64,000 nt of DNA, taken from contig SCFE01000011.1 of the NCBI GenBank assembly GCA_004352715.1, positions 1,817,796 to 1,881,795 on the forward strand. The letters run 5' to 3'. The stretch comes from Hofstenia miamia. Its lineage: Eukaryota; Xenacoelomorpha; Acoela. This document shows positions 21,653-33,700 of this stretch, piece after piece. A program made the position numbers and the translations under genes. Under the pieces are notes generated by a model. It searched no databases and was not told the DNA's origin. It saw nothing but the letters and a program-made list of their open reading frames with translations. Position 1 is the stretch's first letter; the number at the start of each line of letters is the position of its first letter.

Positions 21653-24260
21653 AGGGCTTGCATCTCATTCCAACTTTAACATGCTCTACATCCAAAAGTA
21701 ATTTAATTTCTTAAATAGGTAATTTTACTTGTTTATATTTTCTACTTGTGTTTATTATATCACTCTATTCATTATATTAATGTTTGAATTTGATTTTTTG
21801 TAATGTTAAATGAGTGTATAAGAGACAGCACCTTGATAGGAAATCCAAAATTAGAAAGCTTTTTAAGTGACTATTTTCAACTCAATGAATATAGCAATGT
21901 ATTTTCATTATTTTTGTTCATTTAATAAGTCTATTATTTCAAACTTTGCACAAAAATATTTTGCATAACTTTATAAAGCACATTGTCAGTCAAAAATCTG
22001 TTTCTAAATACCATTACTTAAAAATGATATTTTACCAAATTAATTGGGTAAAATCTATTTGTTGCTAAGCAACAGCACTATCTGTTCTGAGATTTTTGGT
22101 ATTCATTTTGAGATATTTGGTATTTGTTTTGAGAAATTCAGTATCCCTTTCAAGTACTAACTGGGCATTTCATAAATACTTTAGTATAAATATATTAAAA
22201 TAATGATATTTTATTTTAAAATAAATATTTATTATTATATTTTGTTCTATCTTACTGTAATAGTTTATTATCTATTTAGGTCTAAGCTTAAGTAAGTTTA
22301 GGCAATTGGGATTGGATTGAATCCTGATTGCTAGTGATGTTACTGTCATGCCTAACTCTGCTCTTTCTTTGATAGCTCAACTTTTAAATAGGTATTGTAC
22401 ATGTTTATATCTTTTTCTTTTCAGTCATAGAATTATCTTATCAATTAAACATATAGTCAATTCAACTAAGTGTAGAGGTAAAAATCTTTAATATATACAT
22501 GTACATGTTTTCATAATTTTATTTTTGAACAATTAAATGTCAATTATGGATGTAATAACTGTTGAATAGTATTGTGTTACTTAAGGTTTTTTTCACCATT
22601 GCTCAACTACTTTGAACTTTCACATATTGCCTGAAGACAACCTAATTAATTAATATGATATATTTGCAAGAATAAATTGATAACTTGTTAAGTCCTTTGT
22701 ATTTGTAAGTTGTCTAGCTTCAATCAAGTATATTTAGGTCAGTCATGAGATCATTACAATCAACAACATCTGTTGTATGATCAGAAAATTTCTCAGAGAG
22801 AGAGTGCTCTTTACTGTTTAGAACAACCTTAAATTACTATTTTGAATCTATAAGAAACACAATAGGTAGTTCTATTGCCCTAAACTTAATGCCAAAACTT
22901 CTACATTTAATGTCTGAAACCTATAAGAAAAGATGTACCTAAACATCTTAGGTAACTAAAATGTATAATATATGTTCCTGGCAGTGCTTTTCCTCACATT
23001 TGCAGTTCAATTGTCTTAAATTCTTGGATAACAGCAAAATTAGTTATAAAACACTTGTAACAAGAGGAACAAAGCCCCAGCCAGAGCCATCACAATATAT
23101 GCATCAATTTAAATTATGTCATGGCTTAGTTTTCATTACTTAGAAAAGTTAGGTGTATTGATATGTTCTAGTGTAATGACTTGTACTCCCTTTTAGACTA
23201 TAGCTGTTTCTGTGTTAACTTATGCAAGCTGCTATGGTCTATTTGTGGAAGTATAGATGAAGGAGCTCACCTTTAGTTTAGTGACTACAGCTTTTGGTGT
23301 TAAATTAATTTCATTATAGCTTATGCCTTAGCAGGAACATAGCTTTGTGTTTAGTTTATAATTGATGATAGCAAAGCTTTGCTTAGTTTTCAACAATCTT
23401 GTCTTAGAATTTAGGATAATTACTTTTGATTAAAACTTAATAAAGGAAATATTTTTATATGGGCTCTCAAATGCTCTCCGTGACAGTTTTATGTTGAAAT
23501 TTTAACCTTAATAAATAGAACACTTACTTTCTTAGTTAGGATTTAAATATTCATTCAAGTAAAAATGTATGAACCTCTTAACATTATAGTGTAAGCTATA
23601 GTGCAAGCAACTCTGATATCACTTTAGTTTCACAATTATCTAATATAAACATTAATAGGAAAATAGCAAAGATTTATTTCTCCTTAAATCTATTTGTTTT
23701 TTACTTTCAAAATATTCAGCATTTAACTTAACATTTTGTTACATCAGAGGATCTAATCAAAAATTTCCCATGCGTATTTAAGCAATATGGTATGAATAAA
23801 ACCCACCAAATTTGGATGACCATAAAAACTCATTAAATGTGAATATATGATAAAAAAAAATTATAAAAACCCTGTATGTGGCCCACAATTTTGTGGGAAA
23901 GTTCATTTAGGTCCTCTGACATTACAGCAAAAATTAGAGTTTAATACTGAATATCTCAAAGATAAATAGTATTAAAACCCTGGTCGCCTACTATACGAAG
24001 TTTTCTATTGATTAGTCATCTATATAGTAGCATTTTAGCAGTTTTTAATTTTGGGTGAAAGTCCCCCATTATTGTTTTGTGTTGTATCATTTGCACAGCC
24101 ATCTAATTTTGATATTATAAACAATATGTTAGGATGGCCATGATAATTCAAAAGCTTACTGTTTATTATATAATAAAATGAATTGTTTAACACATTCATA
24201 ATGCTTTTTGTAGCAAAAATTGCTTGCTTATTACAATGATCCCATTCCAATGTCTCTATG
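21653..24260. other. AT-rich intergenic sequence, nothing recognised
   Basis: About 2.6 kb of AT-rich DNA with short open frames only. No motif, RNA gene or clear repeat end was found. Confidence 0.45.
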
Positions 24261-24261
24261 C

Positions 24262-24645
24262 TCTTTTCTTGTTTATAAATATCAATGTCATAAGTGCAAG
24301 CACTTATACATAGGAGAGACTAGAAGACTTCTTCAAACCAGAATCCGAGAACATCTTTATGGTTATTTTCACTCAGAAGTCTTTCTCCATCATCAAAGTC
24401 ATGCCGCCACCTTCATCCAATTTTTCAGTAATAATCTGTGATGCACCTTCATACGTAGCTGAAGCAATCGCAATCAAAGAAATTCACCCATCACTTAGCA
24501 ATCAAGTAGAAATCAACTTCAACTCTTCTAAGCAATTAATCATCCTGTCAATCAATCAATCATTTCACTGCAGTATATGTAAACTTTATTTTTTAATCGT
24601 TTTGATGAAAGTTAATAATATAGCCAAAAGTACTACAAATACATA
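24262..24645 (+). pseudogene. GIY-YIG endonuclease remnant of a Penelope-like element
   Basis: The plus-strand frame around 24262-24420 reads FLVYKYQCHKCKHLYIGETR then LLQTRIREHL, the GIY-YIG core with a preceding Cys-x2-Cys knuckle, as in the C-terminus of Penelope-like retroelements. After a frame change near 24420 the C-terminal helix follows (AEAIAIKEIHPSLSNQ). No reverse transcriptase is seen upstream. A (TA)n tract begins about 45 bp downstream at 24691. The element is truncated and frameshifted. Confidence 0.7.
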
Positions 24646-24682
24646 ATTTGTCAACATGTTCATTTTTATCTACTATCTATCC

Positions 24683-24690
<8 letters not shown>

Positions 24691-24723
<33 letters not shown>
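24691..24723. repeat. (TA)n microsatellite after the Penelope-like remnant
   Basis: About 33 bp of uninterrupted TA. The other Penelope-like ends at 50.7 and 51.1-51.2 kb also adjoin TA tracts. Confidence 0.95.
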
Positions 24724-24726
<3 letters not shown>

Positions 24727-25077
24727 TAAATGTACGAAAGAAATACAAGATATTAAACTAAATGTGAGAAGCTAAGTCTAATGGCTTGTAACTTGAGATA
24801 AATATTGAAAAGTGAATGGGTTTATTAAGTGTGAAGGAATTTCGATGACAGTCAAACTAATATAGCAGATTTAGGTACTCGAAATATAACTTATAAGTAA
24901 TGATAACAACGTCCCTGATTATAATATAATGTGGGTTTTACGACCTTGTTTGGTTGTTGTAACACTGGATAGATCTGTGCTTGCACTTGCTCATTGTAGG
25001 GAAATTATATAGCTTGCAAAATATATACAACTATAAAATTTTTGCTTGATAATATAATTATATATCATTGTATTAAT

Positions 25078-25466
25078 TTGGTTTTATGTTTGGATGAATG
25101 TGGTATTAATGTGGTCTTATGGTTGGCAACGTGGTTTAAGCGTGGTTTTATGGTTGGGCCAATGTGGTATTAATGTGGTTTTATGATTGGCCTGGTGTGG
25201 TCTCCGCGTGGTTTTAAGGTTGGGCCAACGTGGTTTAAGCGTGGTTTTATGGTTTGGTGAATGTGGTATTAATGTGGTTTTATGGTTGGGCCAACGTGTA
25301 TTTGTGATGATTCAGTTGTTATCGTGGTTTCTTGGTTGGGTATTGGTGGTTTTGCCCACCGTGGTTTATTGGTTGGTAAAAGTCTCATTTTTCGTGGTTT
25401 ACAACATTGGGCCCACCATTGGGGCAACGTCATAACCACATTAAAACCACCATTGCCCCAATGTGA
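25078..25466. repeat. 33-bp minisatellite with an inverted terminal segment
   Basis: From 25078 to about 25302 a 33-bp unit (core gtggttttatggttgggcca then atgtggtattaat or acgtggtttaagc) repeats nearly seven times. Because 33 is divisible by 3, open frames through it are artefacts. From about 25420 to 25466 the motif returns inverted (aaccacattaaaaccac, gccccaatgtg), so the block may be a foldback element with internal repeats. Confidence 0.75.
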
Positions 25467-26887
25467 AAATGTTTAGTGGGGTTCTTAGGTTTCATAATAC
25501 TGCTCAATTGCATTTTAATTGTTAGTGAAATCCAAATAATTTAGGATTTATCGAAATCACTGTTTTTACATTTTGTTGTCCTTTTCATGTTTATAAGAAA
25601 TAATTTCGTTACGACCTCAAAATTTACTGCAATAGCAATTATGTATTTAAAACTAAGTATATTTATTATTTACTTTTTATAATTTATTATAAATTTATTT
25701 TGACTATCACTTTAACTGGTGAAATATGTACGTTCACGTGAACCGTGATTGAGATCCATGCAATTTATTTCCGTAAAGAAATATTTGCACTTGCTACTTG
25801 CAATATAATTCCTCCACTAGAGGGCTAACGAAGCGTTAAATTAAGTGCGTATAGTGAGTAATGACTACGACAGCATTCGCGCTGTACGGTTTCTTTCGTT
25901 ATGTCATTATATTATAATTGAAGAAGTGGAATGAGCAGGACACAAACTTGGGGGATATAATCCAACGCGGTTCGAATTTTTGCAAAGATCAGTCGTCTTG
26001 TAGTTGGCAATTAGTACTGACTACGGCAATATAACATTTTCATGTTGTATGGGAATGTGGTTTTTTTCATCATGCCGTATTATTGTATTTGAAGTAGTGC
26101 AGTAAACAGGTCACACACTTGGGGTATACAATCCAATGCCTTTTGAATTTTCACAAAGATTGGTCGCCAATAGTTGGCAATTTTGAACTGGAATGGCACT
26201 TTGTTCTTACTTTCAAAATTACTTCCACACAGTTTTTAGAAGAAGCAAAATTGAAAGAACTTTGAAAATAACAGTTGACTCACTTATACGGGATAGCAGA
26301 GTGTAAATTTTCTGGGTATAGTTGTAAATTTTGTATCCATACAGTTTTTATAAAAACCGCTTTTCTTTAGTGTAGTATTCCAAGTTGGATAAGAAAATAA
26401 GATATGAATGGAATCGTCATATTTTGTATCTGATTCACACATAAATTTATTAAAACTTTGCGTAGACAGAATTCATACACAGTCAGAGGCGAAGAATAGG
26501 GGGTGGCCAGAGTTGTAACCCGGCGGGGCTTAAAAACTAAGAATGAACCGGGCCTGGATAGGAAATTTCCGCACAACAGGTCTATAATTGTTTAAATTGC
26601 TTAGTGAATATACATTCTTTCTCTTACATTAAAATATATCGACTATTATATTCAATTGACTTATTATACATGAAAAAGTAAATCCACGACTATAACAATT
26701 GAAATTATCTCAAAAATTGCCTTCGTAATAGCAAGCACCAATAAATCTCATTTATTTACAAAAAATCTTTAAATGGTTTTGAATATGACTGGTTTGGGCC
26801 TGAATTTTACCAATTGCAACGGGCTGGGCTTGAGTAAAAGCTTAAAGAGCTCGGGCTTGAAATCACAACTGGGATACGACTCTGTGG
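25467..26887. other. Intergenic, no gene; GC-richer patches at 26490-26580 and 26800-26860
   Basis: Mostly AT-rich. The patch 26490-26580 (acccggcggggct, aaccgggcctgg) and the ggctgggcttgag stretch at about 26820 resemble ends of degraded hAT-type MITEs, but I could not pair them. No coding motif. Confidence 0.4.
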
Positions 26888-27233
26888 CAGACTTGTCAAT
26901 GAGCCGACATTTCCAAGCTCGGCTCGGCTCGTTTAAATTTTGTGTAAGTTCGGCTCGCCACATAAAATCTTTGAATGAGGCTCGTTTTAGCTCGGTATTT
27001 TTTTAAAAATATTATGCTCAAAGAATTTTTTACATAGCTCTTCCTATTATTTAATAAACATTTCTTAAATAAGATTATAGGAAAGGCATACTGACTGCAA
27101 AAAATAAGAAAAATCTCCATAATCAAAATAACAAGCAGAACTGTAAACTTGCTTTGCCTAAAATAGGCTCGTTGTATATCAAATACTGTGCTCAAGCTCG
27201 GTTCGTTAGAAGCTCGGCTTGTTGACAAGTTTG
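26888..27233. mobile_element. GAGCC-rich hAT MITE, copy 1 (8-bp TSD ctctgtgg)
   Basis: 346 bp. It starts CAGACTTGTCAATGAGCC and ends with the inverted counterpart (GTTGACAAGTTTG). Perfect 8-bp target duplications ctctgtgg lie at 26880-26887 and 27234-27241. Both ends carry subterminal GAGCC/GGCTC pentamers. Shared internal sequence (caaagattttatgtgg, tttgagca, cagtcagtat) links it to the copies at 31780, 34578 and 63282. No coding capacity. Confidence 0.9.
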
Positions 27234-28601
27234 CTCTGTGGGTGGCATAGCCCGTACCCCCAAACTTTCGAGAGGGTGCTGACTCGCCTGGAAAATACTA
27301 ATACCATGTGTCTCGCATTGGTGTTTTTTCTGTGTCTAAACAAAATTTCAGTAGTTGCTAGTATATTATGTAAATGTACATCTAACTACATTGGTTTTTT
27401 CACAGTGACAAAAGTTATTTACATTAATTGTTAAAACACTTTGTGGAATTGTATCAACTTTTATTCTGTTTGAAAATAATAGACTGAATTTCTGCACAGT
27501 GATTTAACTAAACAGAATAGTCCATGATCTTTGATAAATGCATAGATTTAATTGCAATTGAAAAAACCCACGCGTTTTTATTGATATTTTTTGAATTAAA
27601 TAACATTTATTTACTTGCCAATAAATCAACATCATTATAACGCTTTGCTATGTTAGTAGCAATTCACCATATTACATTTATGTAAGAAACGAAACTTGAG
27701 AATAGGTATAAATTTGGAATAGTTTAGCTGCTGAAACAGTAGCAAAGATCAACAATATTGTATTTAACCCTCATCAGCATTAATTTTTCTGTAACGCTTA
27801 AAGCATTTTTTGAGAAATTGTCAAGAAACATGTTCTGCAGGCCTTTTTTTCCAAACGCTTGAGGTGTGGTACTGGGACTAAAATGGAACTATGGTCAAAA
27901 ATAGATGCATGGTTTGGAAGAAGGCGAGTGTACAATCTATGAATTGGGTGGGCAATAGCCAGGGCTGCAAATGTATCGAAATCTCAGTTCTAAGTGAAAT
28001 GACCTAAACTCAATATGGTACAGTCCTCAAACATTGCGAAGATGTTGATCCGGGATTTCTTATAACATTAATACCAATTTATGGAATTTATCATCCATTT
28101 TTTATTTAAAAACAATGTACACATCAAAGGTGGAAGTGGGGCCGATTTCTTGTGCCTTCCCCACCCACAGACGTTGTGCCCTGTCCCATTTCAACATGCT
28201 GACCTCTGCCCCATATTGCTCCAAGGTTTTTGTTTTACAGTCCCAAATTAGTGTTCTGCGTCCAAGGCAATTTTCTTGGCCATAGCCAGTCGTGCAATAA
28301 AATTTAGATCTTGGACAGCTGGCCTTAAGCCGTGATTTTTTTGCCACAGTTGGCGTTTTTTACTACCATTAAATGAAATACTGCAATTTTCAATGGAACG
28401 ATTATGAAATGCTATAGTTTGAACCTTTAAAGAAAATGGTCAAAGCGAATAAATTTTAAAAACAAAAATAGAAATAAAAATCATGGGAATAAATAGTTCA
28501 TTATAATGTCTAGAAATTTATCTATGTCTAAATGTTACATTCGCTCATTAAAAACACAAGACATGCATGTCTCGTGTCACGTGTAAACGGGGTATTAGTA
28601 C
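27234..28601. other. Intergenic; one unassigned minus-strand ORF at 28347-28102
   Basis: The 81-codon minus-strand frame 28347-28102 has a non-random look (Cys/Trp containing, SRLKASCPRSKFYCTTGYGQ), but I recognise no family and no flanking exon. The stretch gggtgggcaatagccaggg at 27947 resembles the hAT end at 30350. Nothing else found. Confidence 0.3.
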
Positions 28602-28860
28602 CGTTCAGACTATCGACTTTTATCAGCTGATAAATTATCAGATGACAGTAATTTGGCTGTTTTGCCAAAAAATCGGATGTAGCGTTCAGACTATCGACTT
28701 TTATCACCGATTTCTTGACAGATGATAAAAGTCGATAGTGGGAACACACCTTTAGTGGAGAAACAAAATCTTCGACCGCAGCCAGCTGTGGTTCTTTTCC
28801 GCGGCTACAGACAACTAATGGTAATGTCGTGGCCGCGGAAATGCCCGCAGAACATTACCC
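28602..28860. repeat. Two short foldback blocks
   Basis: The motif cgttcagactatcgacttttatca occurs directly at 28602 and 28683 and inverted (tgataaaagtcgatagt) at 28723, a small foldback. Directly after, 28775-28860 holds a GC-rich block with ccgcggctac and gtggccgcgg in inverted arrangement. Neither encodes anything visible. From 28861 to 29456 only AT-rich sequence with a (TA)n run at 29049-29080 is seen. Confidence 0.5.
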
Positions 28861-29044
28861 CAAATTGTGTCCCATTTAAATAATTCACACTCCAAAAACT
28901 ATTGCGATATCTTATTGCCCCATATTCTTTTTGATCACAATGTTCATAGTACTACCAAATAATTTGAATCATTACTGCCTAGAAGATACAGAATCATTTT
29001 TTTTCAAATGCAATCTCCACTATTATTGCCAATAAGAATCTAAT

Positions 29045-29083
<39 letters not shown>

Positions 29084-29456
29084 AATTATTATTTAATAGC
29101 CAAATAACAAAATTTTAACTCTATAAAGGAAATATTTTATGCAATAGATCTATGTAAGGATAAAAAAGATCTTGTTGGTATGATTGAATAGAATCTAATC
29201 TCACTAAGATTGGAAATACATGGTAATTGATTTTTCAAAATTTCCAACGTTAATTTATCGTGGAATTTTAAGGAAAATTTAAAATTACAGTAAATCTCAA
29301 CTATAGCCCATTAGCGTGAAATCATATTAAATAATGTATTTTTTATTATTGAAATACAGACAGGGGAGTTGTACACGTCGTGGTATTGTATTTAATATTA
29401 AGAAGTCTCATTAATGTGTGGAAACATTAAAGTAGGTTCTAAATTGGACTATGTAC

Positions 29457-30284
29457 AGAGTGAGTCATAATTTCCAGGGGCGTACCCAGGATTTTCTGAC
29501 GGGGGGGACATCATTGTTATTCCCTAATGCGGTGCGAAAAATTTTGAAAATATTGAGAAAATATACCCTAAAAAATGCATTTCATGATCCTAAATTTTAA
29601 ATTTTTCAATTTTTTACGAAATTTTTTTTGATTTATCCAGTCAAAATTAAATTTGGAAACCTGACGGGGGGGACATTCCACCATGTCCCCCCCTGGGTAC
29701 GCCACTGATAATTTCCCGTGAATTTAAAAATTGAAATAGTAATCAAATATTTACAATGTAGACACTTTATTTGTGGATAAAACATGTACATTTATAATGG
29801 ACACGCAATTAGTTAATATTACATCTCAAATAATATATTCAGTTCATAAGAAAGGCGACGAGTAGAGGTTTCTGGATCATCTTCAATAGCAGCCAAAACC
29901 GCATTTGAGTTCTCTTCACCAGAGGCTGTGACAGGTCTGCCAGAGTGATAACGGTGCTTCGTAAGATTGCCTGTCTCTAAGAGTTTATTTTTCCAATCCA
30001 CTATTGTTTGTCTAGCCGGTGCCTCTTTTTCAAATTGCCGTCTAAATTTCTGTCTTATATATTCCACACTCTTATCATCAAATGCAATAACCCACGCTGT
30101 GATAGTAACTTTTCCACTTATCGTAAACTCCATAATCAAAACTATATAGATTCAAGTTAAATTGTTTCTCTTTTACACGCAGAAAAGGTGTGGACGTATC
30201 CTGATTGGTTGAGAAAATAGCAGACTTGATTGTGTGTATATCATAGTCTTATGCATAATTCACGGGAAATTATGACTCACCCTG
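29457..30284 (-). mobile_element. Deleted Tc/mariner-type element with CAGGGTGAGTCATAATTTCC ends
   Basis: The ends CAGAGTGAGTCATAATTTCC (29457) and its mirror at 30265-30284 (CAGGGTGAGTCATAATTTCC) are flanked by TA at 29455-29456 and 30285-30286. The left repeat is split by a nested hAT MITE (29475-29707). Inside, on the minus strand at 30139-29819, a 106-residue frame begins MIMEFTISGKVTITAW and contains RQTIVDWKNKLLETGNL and HSGRPVTAS. This is the helix-turn-helix region of DUF4817-type transposases. The catalytic domain is missing. Confidence 0.85.
29475..29707. mobile_element. hAT MITE with CAG(T/G)GGCGTACCCAGG ends, nested insertion
   Basis: 233 bp with terminal inverted repeats CAGGGGCGTACCCAGG / CAGTGGCGTACCCAGG and an 8-bp target duplication ataatttc (29467-29474 and 29708-29715). 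Poly-G/poly-C runs lie just inside the ends. It interrupts the left repeat of the Tc/mariner-type element, so it is the younger insertion. Relatives are at 39698-39933 and 51649-51795. Confidence 0.9.
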
Positions 30285-30581
30285 TATATCTGCTTCATGA
30301 AGTCAAAAAGGCGTTCCATTGGGTGGACTAGAGAAGAGATTTGGGTGGGCTGTAGCCAGGGATGGGCAATATTGTATTGCAATAATATTTTCAGGGAAAA
30401 GAAATTATTGAATATTGTAATTATTGAAAATAAATAATTTAAATAATTTTAATATTCGAGAAAAATATTTCTGCGGAAAATTCTATTTAACATGGTGAAT
30501 AACAATTTAATCAACTGTTTCTAAATCCCAAAATTCATTGTTAGACGCAAGAAATATTTGAGATTCCAGATCAGCTGTCAC

Positions 30582-32340
30582 TTATAATCTGAGTAGACAT
30601 GTTGAAGGCAACTGAATTTCCGTTCCGCAAATTTGGGAGTCAAAGGAACCCATGAAACTCTGAAGATTCCATTTTTTCTTCGCCAGTACTCGATCAGCAT
30701 AACAAGTTGGCGCATAAAGTTGAAAATGCTCCTTCTTCATTGTTGTTGAGTTTTTCGTTTCCGATGGCTTTGCATATTCCAACTTCAAAACTGCGAGAAT
30801 GGGTTAAAGGTCCAATTTTTGGTACCCAAAAAATGATCAAGACCAACGAAATCTGCCATTAAAAAAGAGGAGGCAAACATTGTACATCGAGGTGTTTTCT
30901 TTCCGTAATTTTATGGAAACAGAATAGAATTTGTCCAGCAAATTTTCAACAGCATGAAGCTTCAGGTTGTTGGGGGTAGTTGGCATGAATTCTGCAAGGT
31001 CTTCCTCTGTCCAATCAATGAAAGGCGATAATTCGAGATATCTCTTAACCATGTAGTATGCCAAATTCCAACGTGTAGCATTTCTGACAATTGGACGAAG
31101 ATCTGTTTTCAGTCATAACGCGGCTGGTTTTTTCAGACTTGTTAATTTTTTCATGAGTCCGTATACTTGTATAAGAATCAGTTGAAATTCTTTGAGATAA
31201 TCTTTTACAGCTAGATTCAGCCTGTGGCTAGAGCAACCTATCATAGGCCGGATGCAGAGATCACGCGCAATTTTCAAGTTTACTGACGCATTGTCCGCAG
31301 TAGGAAATTGCATGGCAGATAATTCTTGAGTGAAGACAGCTAGAGTAGACTTGATAAATTGTTTGTGATTTGCAGATCCCAGATCAGTTTCATCTTGGAA
31401 TGGAGAAAAAGCAAGTAAAGGGAATTTACCATGCGCAGGATTTTTAGAATCAGGATATGCTCCATGATGAAATGAGTTGATGTTGAATTTTAACTCCATC
31501 CATCAGTAATAAGTCCAGCAGTTTTTCCAAAATAACGTTCTCTACTTTCTTTGTCAGCTAATTGCATATACTTCATAAACGTCTTTCTTGTAATTGAGTA
31601 CAATCTACTGTATTTATGAATATAATCGTCTTCAACAAAGATGAAGGGTAGACCTTTGTTTATTATCCAATCTAGCCAGCCATGAATGTTCTTAGTTTTG
31701 TCATTTACCCATGAATTTGACCAATCAGTTTGATTTTGCAGCTTCATTTCGTTTTCATAATCTGGATGTTTATCCAAAACAGACTTGTCAACGAGCCGAC
31801 ATTTCCAAGCTCGGCTCGGCTCTTTTAAACTTTGTGTAAGTTCTACTCGGCTTGCCACATAAAATCTTTGAATGAGGCTCGTTTTAGCTCGGTATTTTTT
31901 TTAAAAATATTCTGCTCAAAGAATTTTTTACATAGCTCTTCCTATTATTTAATAAACATTTCTTAAATAAGATTATAGGAAAGGCATACTGACTGCAAAA
32001 AATAAGAAAAATTTCCATAATCAAATTAACAAGCAGAACTATAAACTTGCTTTGCCTAAAATAGGCTCGTTTTGGGCTCGTTGTATATCAAATACTGTGC
32101 TCAAGCTCGGCTAGGCTCGGCTCGTTGACAAGTCTGATCCAAAACATGACTAATTAAATTCTGAAAACCTTTACTAGGATCACACTTGTGTTTTGTACCG
32201 CATTTGCATTTATGGTAATTTATTTCACCAGGTACACGGGTAAAATAGATCTTCCTGGTTTGACTTTAGCGGAAGCGTGAGAAGCTGTTGATATTTGCTA
32301 ATTCATTCACCCGTGCAGAAATTGCGTGCCTTTTTGGCAT
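30582..32340 (-). pseudogene. hAT transposase with N-terminal BED zinc finger, interrupted
   Basis: The start codon at 32340 gives MPKRHAISARVNELANINSF; a TAA follows within 30 codons. Next comes a BED-finger pattern (HKCKCGTKHKC...HVLDKH) at about 32240-32137, resuming after the nested MITE at 31779. Then LITDGWS at about 31505, TADNASVN at about 31280, the CxxH-type GCSSHRLNLAV at about 31230, and a C-terminal region reaching 30582. These are the ordered landmarks of hAT transposases. Frame changes near 31490 and 31113 and further stops show it is inactive even without the MITE. Confidence 0.8.
31780..32136. mobile_element. GAGCC-rich hAT MITE, copy 2 (8-bp TSD atccaaaa), inside the hAT gene
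   Basis: 357 bp starting CAGACTTGTCAACGAGCC and ending in the mirror. The target duplication atccaaaa lies at 31772-31779 and 32137-32144. It is oriented like copy 1. Leaving it and one target copy out, the two sides of the BED-finger reading frame become continuous. Confidence 0.93.
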
Positions 32341-32629
32341 TTGCAAATAATTAACGGTCAATAAACTCAAATGATTACCGGTCAAGCAATTAGCGGTGAA
32401 ATAATTGGTGCTAAAAAATAAATATTTTTTATTTTAATTTTCTGAAAATAAATTATTTAATATATTTATTGCAATTATTTTCTAATAAATAATTTATTAC
32501 CCATCTCTGGCTATAGGCCACCCAAACCCGCCTGTAGACTCATCCTTGGTAAAATGTTGATGTTGTTTTGAAATACAATATGTGTACACAAAGTTGTTAC
32601 TAAGGCTACGGTTAGACTATGTGATTTGT

Positions 32630-32880
32630 CACCTGTGATTTGTAAGGCTACGGTTAGACTATGTGATCTGTCACATTTTGATAAAATCGCACGTCTATAA
32701 CCACCAGGATAATGAACGATGTGACGTGTTTCGTAATTTTTCTTGCTACCAATCATGTAGTCTAATTGTAGCCTAAAAATTTGGTAAATCGCACGTCTAA
32801 CCAATAAAATAATTAGCGATGTGACGTGATTTTGTAACTTTTCTTGCTAACACTCTCGTAGTCTAACCGTGGCCTAACGC
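32630..32880. repeat. MITE with AGGC(C/T)ACGGTTAGACT ends, left end duplicated
   Basis: The left end aaggctacggttagactatg occurs twice (about 32600 and 32642), and the right end agtctaaccgtggcct is at about 32856-32872. The inner segment gcgatgtgacgtg recurs inverted and direct. Same family as 33088-33314. No coding frame. Confidence 0.65.
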
Positions 32881-33087
32881 ATTATCAATTTCCGACTCTT
32901 AAAAATTGTATTGAGAATTCTTGATAGCTTTTTGAATTAATTTGTAAGAAATATTTATATTAATTCGATTTTGTTAGGTATTCAAATAAAAATACAGCAG
33001 TCAATCATTTAGTTGCATTAACTATTACTGCATATCCTCTTTTCCAATTATACGCGAAAAATCAATTACCATGTATTTCCAACTCTT

Positions 33088-33314
33088 AGGCCACGGTTAG
33101 ACTGGTGATTGGTTCAAAAGTGATCTGTCCCATTTTGATTAAATCGCATGTCTAACCACCCGAGATAATTAGCGATGTGGAGATCACGAAGAAATCGTGC
33201 GCGTTCGATTTCCTTGTGATCGTCACGTCGCTAATTATCTCGGGTGGTTAGCCATGCAATTCTTTCAAATGTGATACACCACTTTTGAAACAATCACTAG
33301 TCTAACCGTGGCCT
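33088..33314. repeat. Near-perfect palindromic MITE, AGGCCACGGTTAGACT ends
   Basis: 227 bp. The left half AGGCCACGGTTAGACTGGTG...acccgagataattagcgatg is mirrored by the right half, with the centre near 33190-33215. Target duplication not clear (TT/TA at the borders). No coding capacity. Confidence 0.8.
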
Positions 33315-33700
33315 TACATTCAACGAAAAATTCATAGATTTTCGTACTATGTCGGACTCATTCTTGAAAATTATTTTAAGTTTGAATTCACGAATTTGAG
33401 TACTCAAATTTCGAAATTCAACATGGAATTCGCAAATTAAATTCGCAGGGCCCTAATTTGAAATATATTTAATTGAGTGAATTCTTCTAAAATAAATTGC
33501 AACATTTTATAGTAGTTATCAAGCTTTCTATGTGTCCATGTACCTATTAACCTTAAATAGTATAATGTTATTTTAAAAAGACAAGCCGTACTGCCAAATT
33601 ATCAAGGAGTTTTTGAAACCCTATGAAGAAATTTGGAAATCGAGAGGCATAGAAACCTTTATTGTGGAACGAATTTTCTAACTCACATACTATTAAATTA

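Larger units (their letters stand above)
30355..32508 (-). mobile_element. hAT element with broken BED-finger transposase
   Basis: The ends CAGGGATGGGCAAT (30355) and the mirror of CAGAGATGGGTAAT (to 32508) are hAT-like. The flanking 8-mers gctgtagc and gctatagg match at 6 of 8 positions and could be an aged target duplication. AT-rich inner ends flank a minus-strand transposase gene. A GAGCC-rich MITE (31780-32136) has landed inside. Confidence 0.75.

Noticed and set aside
25187-25476. Open frames through the 33-bp repeats
   Set aside because: The unit length is a multiple of 3, so the frame stays open by construction; no protein family.
32511-32804. 97-codon minus-strand frame
   Set aside because: Runs across MITE repeats; residues repeat because the DNA does (KCDRSHSLTVAL-like).
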